This document shows positions 42,340 to 52,993 of a DNA stretch of 64,000 nucleotides, one piece after another. The stretch spans positions 170,200 through 234,199 of the forward strand of contig CAXAMN010003781.1 in assembly GCA_963970005.1 (NCBI GenBank). Direction: 5' to 3'. The notes beneath the pieces are model-generated. The model worked only from the letters and a program-made list of their open reading frames with translations. It had not been told where the DNA came from and made no database searches. This DNA comes from Durusdinium trenchii (lineage: Eukaryota > Sar > Dinophyceae > Suessiales > Symbiodiniaceae). Each line of letters begins with the position of its first letter. Within the stretch, counting starts at the first letter, position 1. The translations under genes and the position numbers were made by a program.

Positions 42340-45300
42340 ATGCTTCGCCTGCCTCGCTGCCTTCGTGTCGCGCCACGGGCGCCGCCTGCCCCATGGGCCC
42401 AGAGCCGCCACTTCGCGGTGGTGCGGCACGACTGGAAGCGAGAAGAGGCGGAACCCCAAGACTATAGTAGACTCAGCTATGATACGAGGTGCGGAATTTA
42501 CAGATTTTATCGGATGTTCTGAGGAGAGTAACATGAGAGCAAGTTTGTGCCATCAAATTATGGTGCTGAAAGATCGTACAAAATTCGCAATTACGACTGA
42601 ATTCGCAATCAGACAAAAGGCATTCCAGCCAATCTTTCGCCATTTGCCACAGATCGGCGACATCTACCACCAGCCCTTGCTGGAGTTGGTCTTCCAAGCG
42701 GCTTCGGTCCATCGGCAATTCTTTGACCCCAAGGAGGTTCAGCAAAGCACCTTGCTGTCCATCAAGACAGGCAGGGTCCTGCTAGACTCAACGTAGAATA
42801 TAAAGTTAGATACACTCCGACCCACTAACATGGAAGTGGACACCACCCCGTTTGTAGAGGAACATCGTCTTCCGTCTTCCCCCCAAACCTGATTTCCTCT
42901 TCCATGTTGGTGAGTCGGAGACTTCATGGCAGTCGCTTCAACAGTTGGCTTGGTGCAGGTGGCTGTGGTGAGAACTGTGCCTTGGATGGTGGAACGGGGC
43001 AGGGAGGATAAGGCCGGTCAATAGCGTGTAGACACTAGTAGACACAGTCAAAGCCTATTCTGCCATGATGTGTTAAGTTCTTGCGTTTCTTTCTTGCATC
43101 TCAGTAAGTGGGTTTTGTACTTTCATCACCTGATTGCTTCGAGAGGATGCTGGACAGTCTTCTTGTCGTTCAAGACAACTACTCTCCCCGTGCCATGAAT
43201 GTACTGGGCCGGAAACCAATACGGACCAGACTTCCATCAGATTATGCCAGACTTCCATTGGATTACTGTATGTTTTATGTGGCTATGGTGAACACTTACT
43301 GCCAGTGACTCAGTTTCTCCTGGTTTCAACATGCGAAGGGTCCTCCGCTCCAGGTGGCTACTGTTCCCAAAGCCAAAGCTTCAAGACCTCAGTGAAGCCC
43401 ACGCATATGATGAAAGTGGATGAGGCTCCAGAGCTGAAAGGAGAAAGCAATGCGTTCTATTTTTCATTCTTCTATGAATGTCAACCCCCAGCATCGAAAC
43501 GCAGCAGCCAGTAGGCAGAAGTGAGAAGTAAGATGAAGTACTGTAAGTAGGGGGGCCTGGGGGTGTGGGGCCAAACCAAGTCTCATGATGAAATGTGCTT
43601 GGAAGTGGGGAAAGCGCGGCCCGTCGGGAAACGGAAGCAGACAGCTAACTAACTGGCGTTGATCCCTCTCTATATATTTATTGTAGTGTTTTTTGCGCAT
43701 GCTGTTTTAATACTTATTCTTGCATTGTCTAAGTATATTATTAGATTGTGTCCGTCCCATTACCTGCAACAGTCAGTAAACAATTACCAGCATGTAAGAG
43801 TCAAAGGCCTTTACTAGCCATCATCATCCACCGTTACTGGCATGGATAATGGGATTTACCGATTTACACAAATATTAGCATATAATATGGCACAATGTTA
43901 TTTTGCATTACGTTATGTTACTTGTTGATATGCATACAAAAACACAAAAAATACTGCATTATATGATAGTATTGTCAGTATTGTTATATATAATATTTTA
44001 TGCTAGCGTTCTCTAAATGTTATATATATATACTTATTGTGTATCCAATGATGATTGATGGATGCATGTCGTCACACTTCATCTTGGTTTTCAGACATTG
44101 TGTCCATCAGCCGCTTGGATGTTCAGTTCAAAAAATGCAAAGACTGGAGAAGCAGATGGCTAGAGCTAGCAGCCAGACTATCAACTATACAGGGAAGGTG
44201 GGGGCAGGTGTTGTAAGTGTGAAAAGAAGGTGAAGACTGAGCCCAACCCAAGCACTCATCTGGAACATCGTTTTCCGCGCCCACTCCAGCACCCGGTGCA
44301 GAAGGGTTGGTCGAGGGCACCAGCGGCCGAGGTCTTGGAAGCTGCGCGGAAGGCTAAGGATGCTGGGTCCACACGGTTCTGTATGGGCACTGCTTGGCGA
44401 GGCGTTGGTCAGAAGAACTCCTTTCAGCATATCTTGACCATGGTGAAGGACCGGCGATCGATGTGTATGCTACATGCTATCGCAGGAAAATCCATCAATT
44501 GTCATGGACGTATATGGAAGTGGATGTCATCTACATGCAGGGGGCTTCCCACTTCAATTAATGGTCGGAGGCATGCCAAGGGTGGATGTCTGTAGGCTTT
44601 TCTGGTGCCTTTGTGGACAGGAAGTCTCTGGCATGGGCATGGAAACTTGCTGCACCCTTGGCCTCCTAAATGCCGAGCAAGCCAAGCAGTTGAAGGACGC
44701 AGGCCTCACAGCCTATAACCACAACTTGGACACGAGCCCGGAGCACTACCCAAATATCGTGTCGACCCGTGTCTTGGTGGTAGACTTGAATTCTGCAGTA
44801 GCACATGCTGGCACTAGGTTTTCGGCCTCTCAATGGATATCCCGCTACTGCCATCTATGGCTATCCTTGATTCCTTCAGTTGGCTTCACATCCTTGCTCC
44901 CCGTAGCATTCTTCTCGCGCCTAGGCTCCGACATGCGAAAACTTCCGAACGGACCGCAAGGTACCTATGCGGATCGCTTGGAGACCTTGGCCAACGTCCG
45001 CGAGGCAGGTATCAGCGTTTGCTGCGGGGGGATTTTGGGCATCGCCGAGACCCAGGAGGACAGGGTTGGACGTTTCGAGAGAGGCTTTTCTCCTTTCCAG
45101 TCGAGATTTCGAGTTTCAGAGAGAACATGCTTCGGGCAGTCTTTGACGCCGTGCTTGGACTCGAACGTTTGGTGGCCTCGAGAGACCTCGCTGCTCGGGC
45201 TTGCCAACTCCAAGTCCTTTGTGCTTTGGTTGACTGTACCGTTGGTAGCGCCTGATCAACAGATTCCTGTGAACCACCGTTATCATTATACATCATGACA

Positions 45301-46367
45301 TCATTCACAGCTTTAGCGAGGATCTACCATGATCCACAGGTATAGGGGGAGATGCAGGTATTGGATGGTATTGGTCTCTCACTGTCGAAGGACCGAATTG
45401 GCTTGATTCACACCTTGGCTACGCTCCCAGAGCATCCAGAGTCAGTGCCCATCAACGCCTTGGTGCCCATTGAAGGTGGAGACGTCGCTGTGTCATTCTC
45501 AAAAGGCAGACTATCTGATCTTTGCTAATAGGTGTTGATTTGGAACATGACCTTGTGATTCCAACTGTTTGCCACATCTTCACGCACCGGACTTGTTTGA
45601 GGCACCCCTTTGGGTGATCGACAGATCAAGATGGGCACGGCAGTGACCTGGCGGGACATGGTGCGCTCGATTGCCACAGCGCGGATTGTGATGCCCCAGT
45701 CCATGGTGCGACTCTCTGCTGGACGCATGGAGTTCTCACAGGAGGCGCGCGAAAGTGTCACATGCCTATATAGAAAATTAAGTCTCCCCCCAAAACAGGG
45801 TCTCCTGTCCAATTCTCAAGCGTTTAAGCTGCCTTTTGTCACTTCTACCTCGTATGTGCAGGCTCAGAAATGATATTTCTTTCTTTGGGCTGAATGTGTG
45901 AACCATTCGGTGCACCGAACATGTCCAGCTGGACGCAGGCGCAAGCGATGATGTTCATGGCAGGGGCGAACTCGATCTTTACGGGGGACAAACTCCTCAC
46001 CACTGCCAACCCCAAATTTTCCGAGGAGACTGGGTGGGCGGAAGAACTGCAGCGGAGATGCGCGGTGGGTTTTGTAGCTTGGGCTGGACAAAAGGGCCAG
46101 ACACAGCGTGTGTTTCGGAGTTCTCCCGAAACCGCGTGTCGTGAGTAACTTGAGATGGTCTGTTGTTTTCCCACCCTCATCTGGACTCCATCACCCTGTC
46201 AGGACGCCGCCATGTTTGAAGCCTTGGGTTTGCGGGGAAAGAAGCCCTTCACGGGTCCGACAGCTCACCTCCGCCCCCACTGGGCTGACCGAGCGGTCGG
46301 ATCCGAGCTGCCGATGGGGACGGTACAGGGAACCACGGTGTCGGGCCCGCGGGAGGTGGCCTTCTGA
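42340..46367 (+). CDS. bioB: Biotin synthase, with mitochondrial-type presequence
   Basis: Radical-SAM enzyme that inserts sulfur into dethiobiotin, the last step of biotin synthesis. Exons: 42340-42447, 42653-42770, 42959 to about 42981, about 43357-43423, 44316-44448, 44621-44768, 44961-45058, 45391-45475, 45602-45744, 45939-46025 and 46203-46367 (TGA). Phases agree. The first exon gives [18 protein letters not shown], an Arg-rich presequence, then [13 protein letters not shown]. Family signatures are [20 protein letters not shown], the CxxxCxxC cluster motif split over exons 3 and 4 (GCGENC + YCSQS), [80 protein letters not shown] and [14 protein letters not shown]. The exon 3/4 border is not canonical as read. 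The gene appears intact, and dethiobiotin synthetase lies downstream on the same strand. Confidence 0.95.
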
Positions 46368-47652
46368 AGCTGCGGACGCATGAAGTGAGGAGCGGAGTGC
46401 AGCTCTCATGAGACTCATGAGCGAAGACAGCCAATAATCGCGTAACCTATTTGCACTAGGTGGTTGTAAAGCTGTACACATTAAACGCAATCACACACAC
46501 ACATATACACAATTCTCGGCGAATATAGAAAGTAAAGAAATCAAGGGCAGGGGCATACCATGCTGACATAGCAATTTATGATGCAACTGCAAAGCCGACA
46601 TCATCACACACGAGAACACCATCGCATGGTATGAATACAAACTACTGCTAGGGCCGCTAGGGAAGCCGGCCATATCAGCGCTGCGAGCCATGCGCGCGTT
46701 CACTGCCGTGCTTTTCCTGCACTTTTGTTGTGTGAAGGTAGAGTTTGTGTCAGAGTTGTCGCAGCTCACAAGGAGCAGGCGACGGAGCAGCCACGTGGCT
46801 GCTGTGCTTTCCTTGCTGCAAGCACAGGTCAGACTTGCATCAGAATCAGAATTCCGCTAGTCCCCTGTGCACAAGATATTTCGGAATAACAGGCCGGTGC
46901 TTGCGCCGCCCTTCGTTCTCAGGTACAATTTTTACATCACTTGCGCGATTTCCGCCTTTGCTCATGCCATGCACCCGGTGCCTTCGCACCGTCGTGCTGG
47001 GGCAGAATGTCAAAGTGTTGGAAAGGCGAGAACCTGAGAGGAGTAGCAGGTCGTTGAAAAAGTAAGAGCCTTGCTCGCGGGGTTCGCGGGGTCCGTGGTC
47101 CGTGCAGTTGGCGGGCTCCTCCAGGCTCATTGTTGGGCTCTGTGTTGGGATGTGAGCCTTTGCTGTTCCCACAAGAGGACGAACAACTTTGGCCTAGTTG
47201 GAAACGCCACGCACCAGTGGCTCTTGGACATCTACAAACAAGGCAGAAAGACCATTGTTCGGGGGTATGATTCGAGGATATTATGAATCGCTCAAGTCGA
47301 AATTCCAACGACTGCATCAGGAAGCACGCGCCCCAAAAATACAAATCCATATACCAGTCCAACACTGGAGCCCGACTGCGAAACCACCCATGAGGCCATT
47401 ATACCACCCAAGTTGGACCTGGCATCCAGCTGCAGGCACCGCTGGCACGCGAAATCAAGGCCGCAGTTCTTTAAAGGTGTCAAGAGCAAATGGAAACCTG
47501 CGAACACAAAATCCTTGCGCACTTGGGTGTGCACGGCAACCCTCGAAGAACAATTTTTTTGATTATTTGTATTTCCACGGGGGCCCAGGAGCAAACTGGC
47601 TCTAAAGCTCTCTCTTCTTTTTTCACAGGTGGCAATGTCCGTGACAAGGAGC
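46368..47652. other. Stretch without recognised gene
   Basis: A short CA/TA repeat lies at about 46492-46510. A minus-strand frame 46937-47365 (142 codons) is open but shows no domain; it may be 3' flanking sequence of the minus-strand element. No terminal repeat of that element was recognised here. Confidence 0.35.
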
Positions 47653-49504
47653 TTACCTCTCATGAGGTGGCGCACGATGTTTCTTCTTTGTGAAAACTGT
47701 GCGTTTCAAGGTCCACTTCCGACCGATCCACTTCTTACTGTGCAAGTGCTTTCTCCACTGTTCTCTTTGCCGCGCTGCCAGTTGGGCTCTGTGAGCTGCA
47801 GCTCCCCCATCGTGAGCGTGCACAGGTCTCCGCAACCGTTTCCGGTCAGTGACGGCTTCAGGCTGCGTTTCGTCAAACGGCTTGCAAAATTCAGAGTCCG
47901 GTCGCAAAAGGGCGCCTTCCAACAATGCCAAGATTTGACTTTGGGATCTCTGTGCAACCGTGGGCGCATAAGCTGCGCTGTGATGCGCCAGCAACTTGGC
48001 ACAGGAGAAACTTTTCAAGACCACCTGCACACTTTCCAAATGTTGTTGTACTACCGTGCTCTGTGAGGAGTTGAACTGCGCGTGCAAGGCCTCATTAGCA
48101 GCAGTACCAAAGGAAAACAATTGTCTGCGCTCCCGCGAGAGGGCCGAGATAGCGCAGCAACCATTGCGGAGGTAGGCAAAGTGTCTGTAAGCACTTCCTG
48201 TGATCAGGATCTGCTTGACGGACTGACCCTTGGAATTCTTGCGCCCCATGTCATCAGGGTAGAGGAGCGTCAAATCTACGATGTCATCGATGTAAGACTG
48301 GTGATCCAAGTAAGGAGTTTGGCTGTAGTCTATAAAGTTCCGGTCTGGGTGAAGCGGGTTGCTTCGTCGAGCAGGCCATTGTCCTGGTCTGCGCATGGGG
48401 ACAAAAAACCAATACGCATTGCGGCCAAGGCCACAAAACGAGTTATCAGAAGCAAGACAAACAAACACCCGTTATTTAGTCTCATAGCGTGCGACGTTAG
48501 ACGTTTCGTTGCTACCTGTTTCCAGGCTATAAAATAACGTTTCTTTAAAAGCATGGTTTCGTGTTGGTAAAGACAAACAACCGAGCGCGCACCTTCATGC
48601 GCCTTCGGAGCAGCGCCGCCTTTGAAGATGGCGCAGTCCAGGGCGTGTGCAAATTTCTTCTGCAGATGGAGGAGGTTCCGGGATAGGGCTGTACGTTTTT
48701 CGCCAAAGCAAGCCTCAACCCGCAGCGCAAAGTGCAAAGGGTCCTCAGCAACACCCTGCAACTGTGGAAAGCAGTGATCTGCTTTTTGCACTGTGTCTGG
48801 CGAATCAGTAAGACCCAGAGCGTCGTTCGACGCGCTTCGTCCGGAAGCAAAGATGTGACTGCGTCAGCAAAACATTTGGGCCCCTCTGCGTGCTGAAGCG
48901 ACAAGCCTGCCAAGGCTCCGCTCAGTCCCAAGAGCGAATGCAACGCATGCCCTTCTCCAGGTGCCAGCGCCATCTTCCGCTGACCAATGACAGAGAAGAG
49001 TGCTTTGAATGTAGCATCGTGTGAAAGTATTTGCCACTCGCCCTTCTCAGTATTTTTGCCGATCAGACCAGAATGGAATTGTTGAATAGAAGGCAAAGAC
49101 CAAACCTCTTCCATGAGCGTTCGCCTTGTCAGTCTGTTTCTGGTGCCAAGCAAGGCGCAAGGACTTCCACGGGCCAGGAAATGCTCTGTGAGATGCAAAA
49201 AAGTTGGCTCAGACTTCCCACGGTGTTGCAGCATGCAGGCCATGAGCACGTTAACAAATTTGTTGTTGTAATAAAGATTCTTCTTGAGTCTTCTGAAGCT
49301 CACTGTCTGCGCCTTGAGCAGGTACTTCGGTCCCACATCAGTCAGCGCAAGCACCACATCAAAATCGTTGTACTTGCGTAGAAAATCGGTGGTTTGCATC
49401 CCTGGGGCGATGGAATCTCGTATGAAGCAGGCAGATTCCTGAAGCAATCTGCCTGCTAGCTTCGGTTCACGAAAGGGTGCCTGCACCTGACAAATCAATT
49501 TCAA
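47653..49504 (-). CDS. DDE-type transposase, frame-disrupted or spliced
   Basis: Transposases of this class cut and join the element ends. Acidic catalytic-type positions: Asp in ILSHDATFKALF (about 49015), Asp in TDSPDTV and EDPLHFALRVE (about 48700-48810), Glu in GTAANEALHAQFN (about 48085). Parts are read in the frames 49504-48545, then 48791 to about 48520, then about 48400-47653. The first change needs a one-base shift near 48815; the second may be an intron. The C terminus is basic (KKWIGRKWTLKRT). I recall similar proteins in dinoflagellate genomes but cannot name the transposase superfamily. Confidence 0.6.
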
Positions 49505-49814
49505 AAAGGTGCAATATTACATCGCTTTGCGACATCAGTAACACAGGGGGCCCTCAGAAGTCAAGCCTGTGGTTGATGAAAAAACACGCCAAATCAACAC
49601 ATAAGCCCAAGCAACATCCCCAACAGCTAGAAACATGTTGCGCGTGCTGAAAAACTATGTCACAAGCCATCAAGCTATAGCCTACCTTTTCTTGCCGGGC
49701 CCGCGGCCAAAACAAGCCAGGAACCCCACCAACTTCACTGCACTCATTACTGCAACGCTGTCTTGTCGCCGAAAAAGAATACACAAATGCGTCACAAGCG
49801 CTGGTATGGTTCGA

Positions 49815-50040
49815 GTGGGATACCAGGAACCTGCTCCGGAACCTCGCTCCGGAACGTGCTCCGGCACCTCGGCTCCTCCGAGACCTTCTCCGGAACCCCC
49901 TTCCGAACCTCTCCGGAACCTGCTCCAGAACCTTCTCCGGAACCTGCTCCGGAAGCTGCTCCGGGACCTGCTCCGGAACCTCCTCCGGAACCTGCGTGCT
50001 CCGCAACCTTCTCCGGAGCCTGCTCCGAATCTGCTCCAAG
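49815..50040. repeat. CTCCGGAACC minisatellite, 12-bp type units
   Basis: Variants of GCTCCGGAACCT recur about 15 times. On the minus strand one frame reads a VPEQVPEQLPEQ-type repeat and another a GSGAGSGE-type repeat. The array lies between the C2H2 finger exon and the transposase exon of the minus-strand element, so it may be an intron or a linker. Confidence 0.9.
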
Positions 50041-50118
50041 GCCTTTACTATGGCAGAACACCCCTAGCCTTGCTGTGGTGGAAAAATTAGAAACACGGGA
50101 GAACAGGCACTAAAGGAA

Positions 50119-50409
50119 TCAAGCCTGGTCCTGCTCAAAAAGGGCCAAAACCAAATGCCATTGAGCGCGAGAGCGGCTATTAGCAGTGAAGCAGCGAGCT
50201 TGCGTGTGGTACTTCCGCACGTGGGTCTGCAAGCGCTGGGCGCGCTTGAACCCCCGAAATGGACAGAAGGGACAGAGTATCCAACGTCCTTGCCTCTCAG
50301 GATGGCCTGCATTGAGGAAGCCTTGCACTTCTTCCCTCAGGGAAGCAAGAACCCGCAACAGGACATCCTCTTCCACGTCGGCATCATCGTCTGTGCCGGC
50401 GTCATCCAT
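50119..50409 (-). CDS. C2H2 zinc-finger exon of the minus-strand element
   Basis: The 96-residue frame has an acidic N-terminal part (TDDDADVEEDV), then CPFCPFRGFKRAQRLQTHVR followed by KYH. This is a complete C2H2 finger (C-x2-C, then H-x4-H), ending with RAQWHLVLALFEQDQA. It lies upstream of the transposase on the same strand and probably forms its N-terminal DNA-binding part; joining them is inference. Confidence 0.65.
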   Translation of the reverse strand: MDDAGTDDDADVEEDVLLRVLASLREEVQGFLNAGHPERQGRWILCPFCPFRGFKRAQRLQTHVRKYHTQARCFTANSRSRAQWHLVLALFEQDQA

Positions 50410-50568
50410 TCAGTATTCAATGGAAGGGAAATGTCTGCTATGCTTGATGAAAATTTCTGAGCCAAGCAAAAAACACGGTTTCGCATTGTCACACTCAAGT
50501 AGCGCAATATTTCCCACAGTCGCAGGCGACCACTGCATCTGGGTTGCTGACAGGGGAAATGTTGGGGC

Positions 50569-51761
50569 CTAGTCCTTACATGCCCCAACCACTCCACGTC
50601 GAAAAAACATGGCGCGTTTTAGGCTCCGCAGCATCGGCAGTCTGAGACCAGTGTCTGCTTCAAACTGGTCTCGTATAGCCGCCGCCGATCCTGGGAGACT
50701 TTCCAGCCCGGGAGCGGCGACCACCGCGTCAAAAACTGGACACACAAGATGCCAGCCAAACTCGGCAACAATCTCTATCAAGCGCCTGGTAGCCGCATCC
50801 TCTTGGTGGAAAACAAAGAAGGCCAGCGTCGATGTCTTCCAAAATGTTTGGATGTGCCTTGACCAAGAATTCTCGCTGCGCGTAAGACTCAGCAGCCATT
50901 CCTGACAGGATATGGGTGTCTGATCTCAGAAGGGGCAAAAACGCCGCAAGTACGGGGAAAAACGCCGCAAGTGCGGGTAAGAACGCCGTAACTTTAAACG
51001 CTAAATCTTCCGCAATGCCGCGCAAAAGGTCGAGGTACTCTCGAAAACCAACGCAAATCCAGAATGTGACACTTCCATCAGCTGCCCTTTCCACTTCACA
51101 GGACTATGCGAATTTGCTGATATAAATAGACGCCTTTTACGTTCAGTTGCCTTTCATGCGAAGCCCTACAATGTCTTCATACTCGCCTGCGCCAAAACGC
51201 AATGACTCTTTTGGCCGTCAACTGACCGAAACTGCCACAGTTCATCAAGAAACGCCGTCCCCATGAGATCAATATGGAAGAACGCCGCAGAACGGAAAAA
51301 GGCGACGTTTCATGAAAACGACAATTATAATTGCCGTAACGAAGTTCTAGGTATGACATCTGCACTGTAACGTGCAAACAAACCTGGCCTTGAAGCATTG
51401 GCAGCACTCCTTCCGAGACATTGTCTTCGAAAGGCAACGCAAAGCCAAAGATTGCCTTCATAAGGATTGTTTTGGCGCTCTCGATGGATGTATCCAAGTA
51501 TGTAGCCACGGCTCGCCGCCACAAATCCCGATTCTGGCTGTACAAAGCCAAACATGGTGTGTCAATATTCCTCTTCTTGGCTTCTCGAACCATAATGCTG
51601 ACCACAGCAGTTTCTTGGTCGAACTCCACAGAGCCGTCTGGAGAAATTGCCTGCCGCGCTGCGCGAGTGAGGGCAGGGAAGGACACGTGCGGGAAGAAGT
51701 GCCGACGCATCGGTACTCCATCAATGAGCTTTTGCCGGGCCACCTGAGTTTGGAAACACAA
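50569..51761 (-). CDS. Putative polymerase, possibly family A-like
   Basis: The minus-strand frame 51761-51177 contains VPMRRHFFPHVSFPALTRAA, FDQETAVVSIMVREA, and then AVATYLDTSIESAKTILMKA with IFGFALPF. This resembles a fingers helix of DNA polymerases, where a lysine-bearing helix precedes a (I/L)(Y/F)G motif. After a likely intron, minus-strand frames from about 50900 to 50569 read FFVFHQEDAATRRLIEIVAE and WHLVCPVFDAVVAAPG. The latter is similar in place to the catalytic-Asp motif near the end of family A polymerases. Assignment is tentative; no exonuclease domain was seen. It may act with the helicase of the same element. Confidence 0.4.
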
Positions 51762-51792
51762 CTGTCAACCAACATGTGTGTACTTCGTTTTG

Positions 51793-52823
51793 TCAACAAG
51801 GAATTTGCAGCCCAATGATCTGAAGTTGTTTTGTTTGGCAGTTCAATGACATACTTGGCAGGTTTCTGGAACAAAGAAAGTGAACAAAAATCTGGCGCTT
51901 AGACGGGTTATAAGAATTTGTCGCGCTATGTTGCGAGGAAGGTGAAAAGAGGCATCTCCGAGAAACTTGTTTGAGGCTGATGTATCCACTCTCTTGCACA
52001 GCGCCCTCTCTTTGCGCCAGGTGTAAAAATCTTTGAAGCTGGTCTTGTCGGATGTCTTGCGCACAGGCGCTGTATGCTTTGAGCTTCTCCAGATCCAAGA
52101 GGCACTGGACCTCCCAAGGAGGACCGGCGTCGAAGCCAGAAGGTTCTTCGCCTGTCCGGAATATCAACGAATTCCAAGCGAAAAGTCTTATCGGCAGGAT
52201 GTGTACTTAGAAAGCAAGAGAAGAGAAGAGGAGGACCGGGAAGGAAAGAAAGAAGTCACGCAGGTCGGACAAGGAATATGTGAAGTCAGCGATACAGGAA
52301 TACAGGAAAATGCATCACATTGAGTCCACATCTCGCCTGAACAGAAAGGATCCCACGAAGCTTCACCTGTGACGTCCTCTGGCCAAGCCCAATGCTCCCA
52401 GGTTCCAAAGACTTCACAAGGCGCATCACATAGGCTACCGAGCGTACGCTCCATCTTAACCACATTCACGCTGCGACGTTGAAACTTCAAGGACTTGCCC
52501 GCAGGTTGCAGCACAGTGCGCGCCAAATGCGGCCAACGCAGGGATGCATCTTGCAAGCACTCGGACCGCAGGCGCTTCGTACTGCCCTTGGTTTTCTGTC
52601 CAACGCCAGGATTGCTGACCGCTGCGAAGCGGTTGACTGTGTAGGGAGGGAAAAATGACCAGTCATGGCTGCATGCACTTCGCGCACCAATTTCTCTGCT
52701 TGCACAATCTGTATCCGCTATGTCTTCTGCAGGGCCCGATGGATCAGAGTCCACATCTGGCGTTGTTGCGTCTGTCAGACGCACCATTCGTCGAAGGAAC
52801 CATTGCGTGTCCTCCAAAACCAT
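51793..52823 (-). other. Minus-strand open stretches of unknown role in the element
   Basis: Frames at 52167-51793 (VQCLLDLEKLKAYSACAQD, about 52100) and at 52823-52188 (211 codons, Ser/Asp-rich start) lie between the helicase and the polymerase-like parts. I recognise no domain. The first looks coding near 52040-52140 and may be a polymerase N-terminal exon. Confidence 0.35.
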
Positions 52824-52993
52824 AAAGCCAGTGTTGTTGAGGAGATGTTACTCGAGGATTCTAAGATACTGAGTGAGACAAGACACAAACTCTTAAAAGC
52901 CACGCAAGGGGCCACAAAAACAACCTGCGTGGGTCTCACTTGTCCTTGGCAGTCTGGGCGTCTGGGTTGTCAGGAGAAAGGATGCGATAGCAC

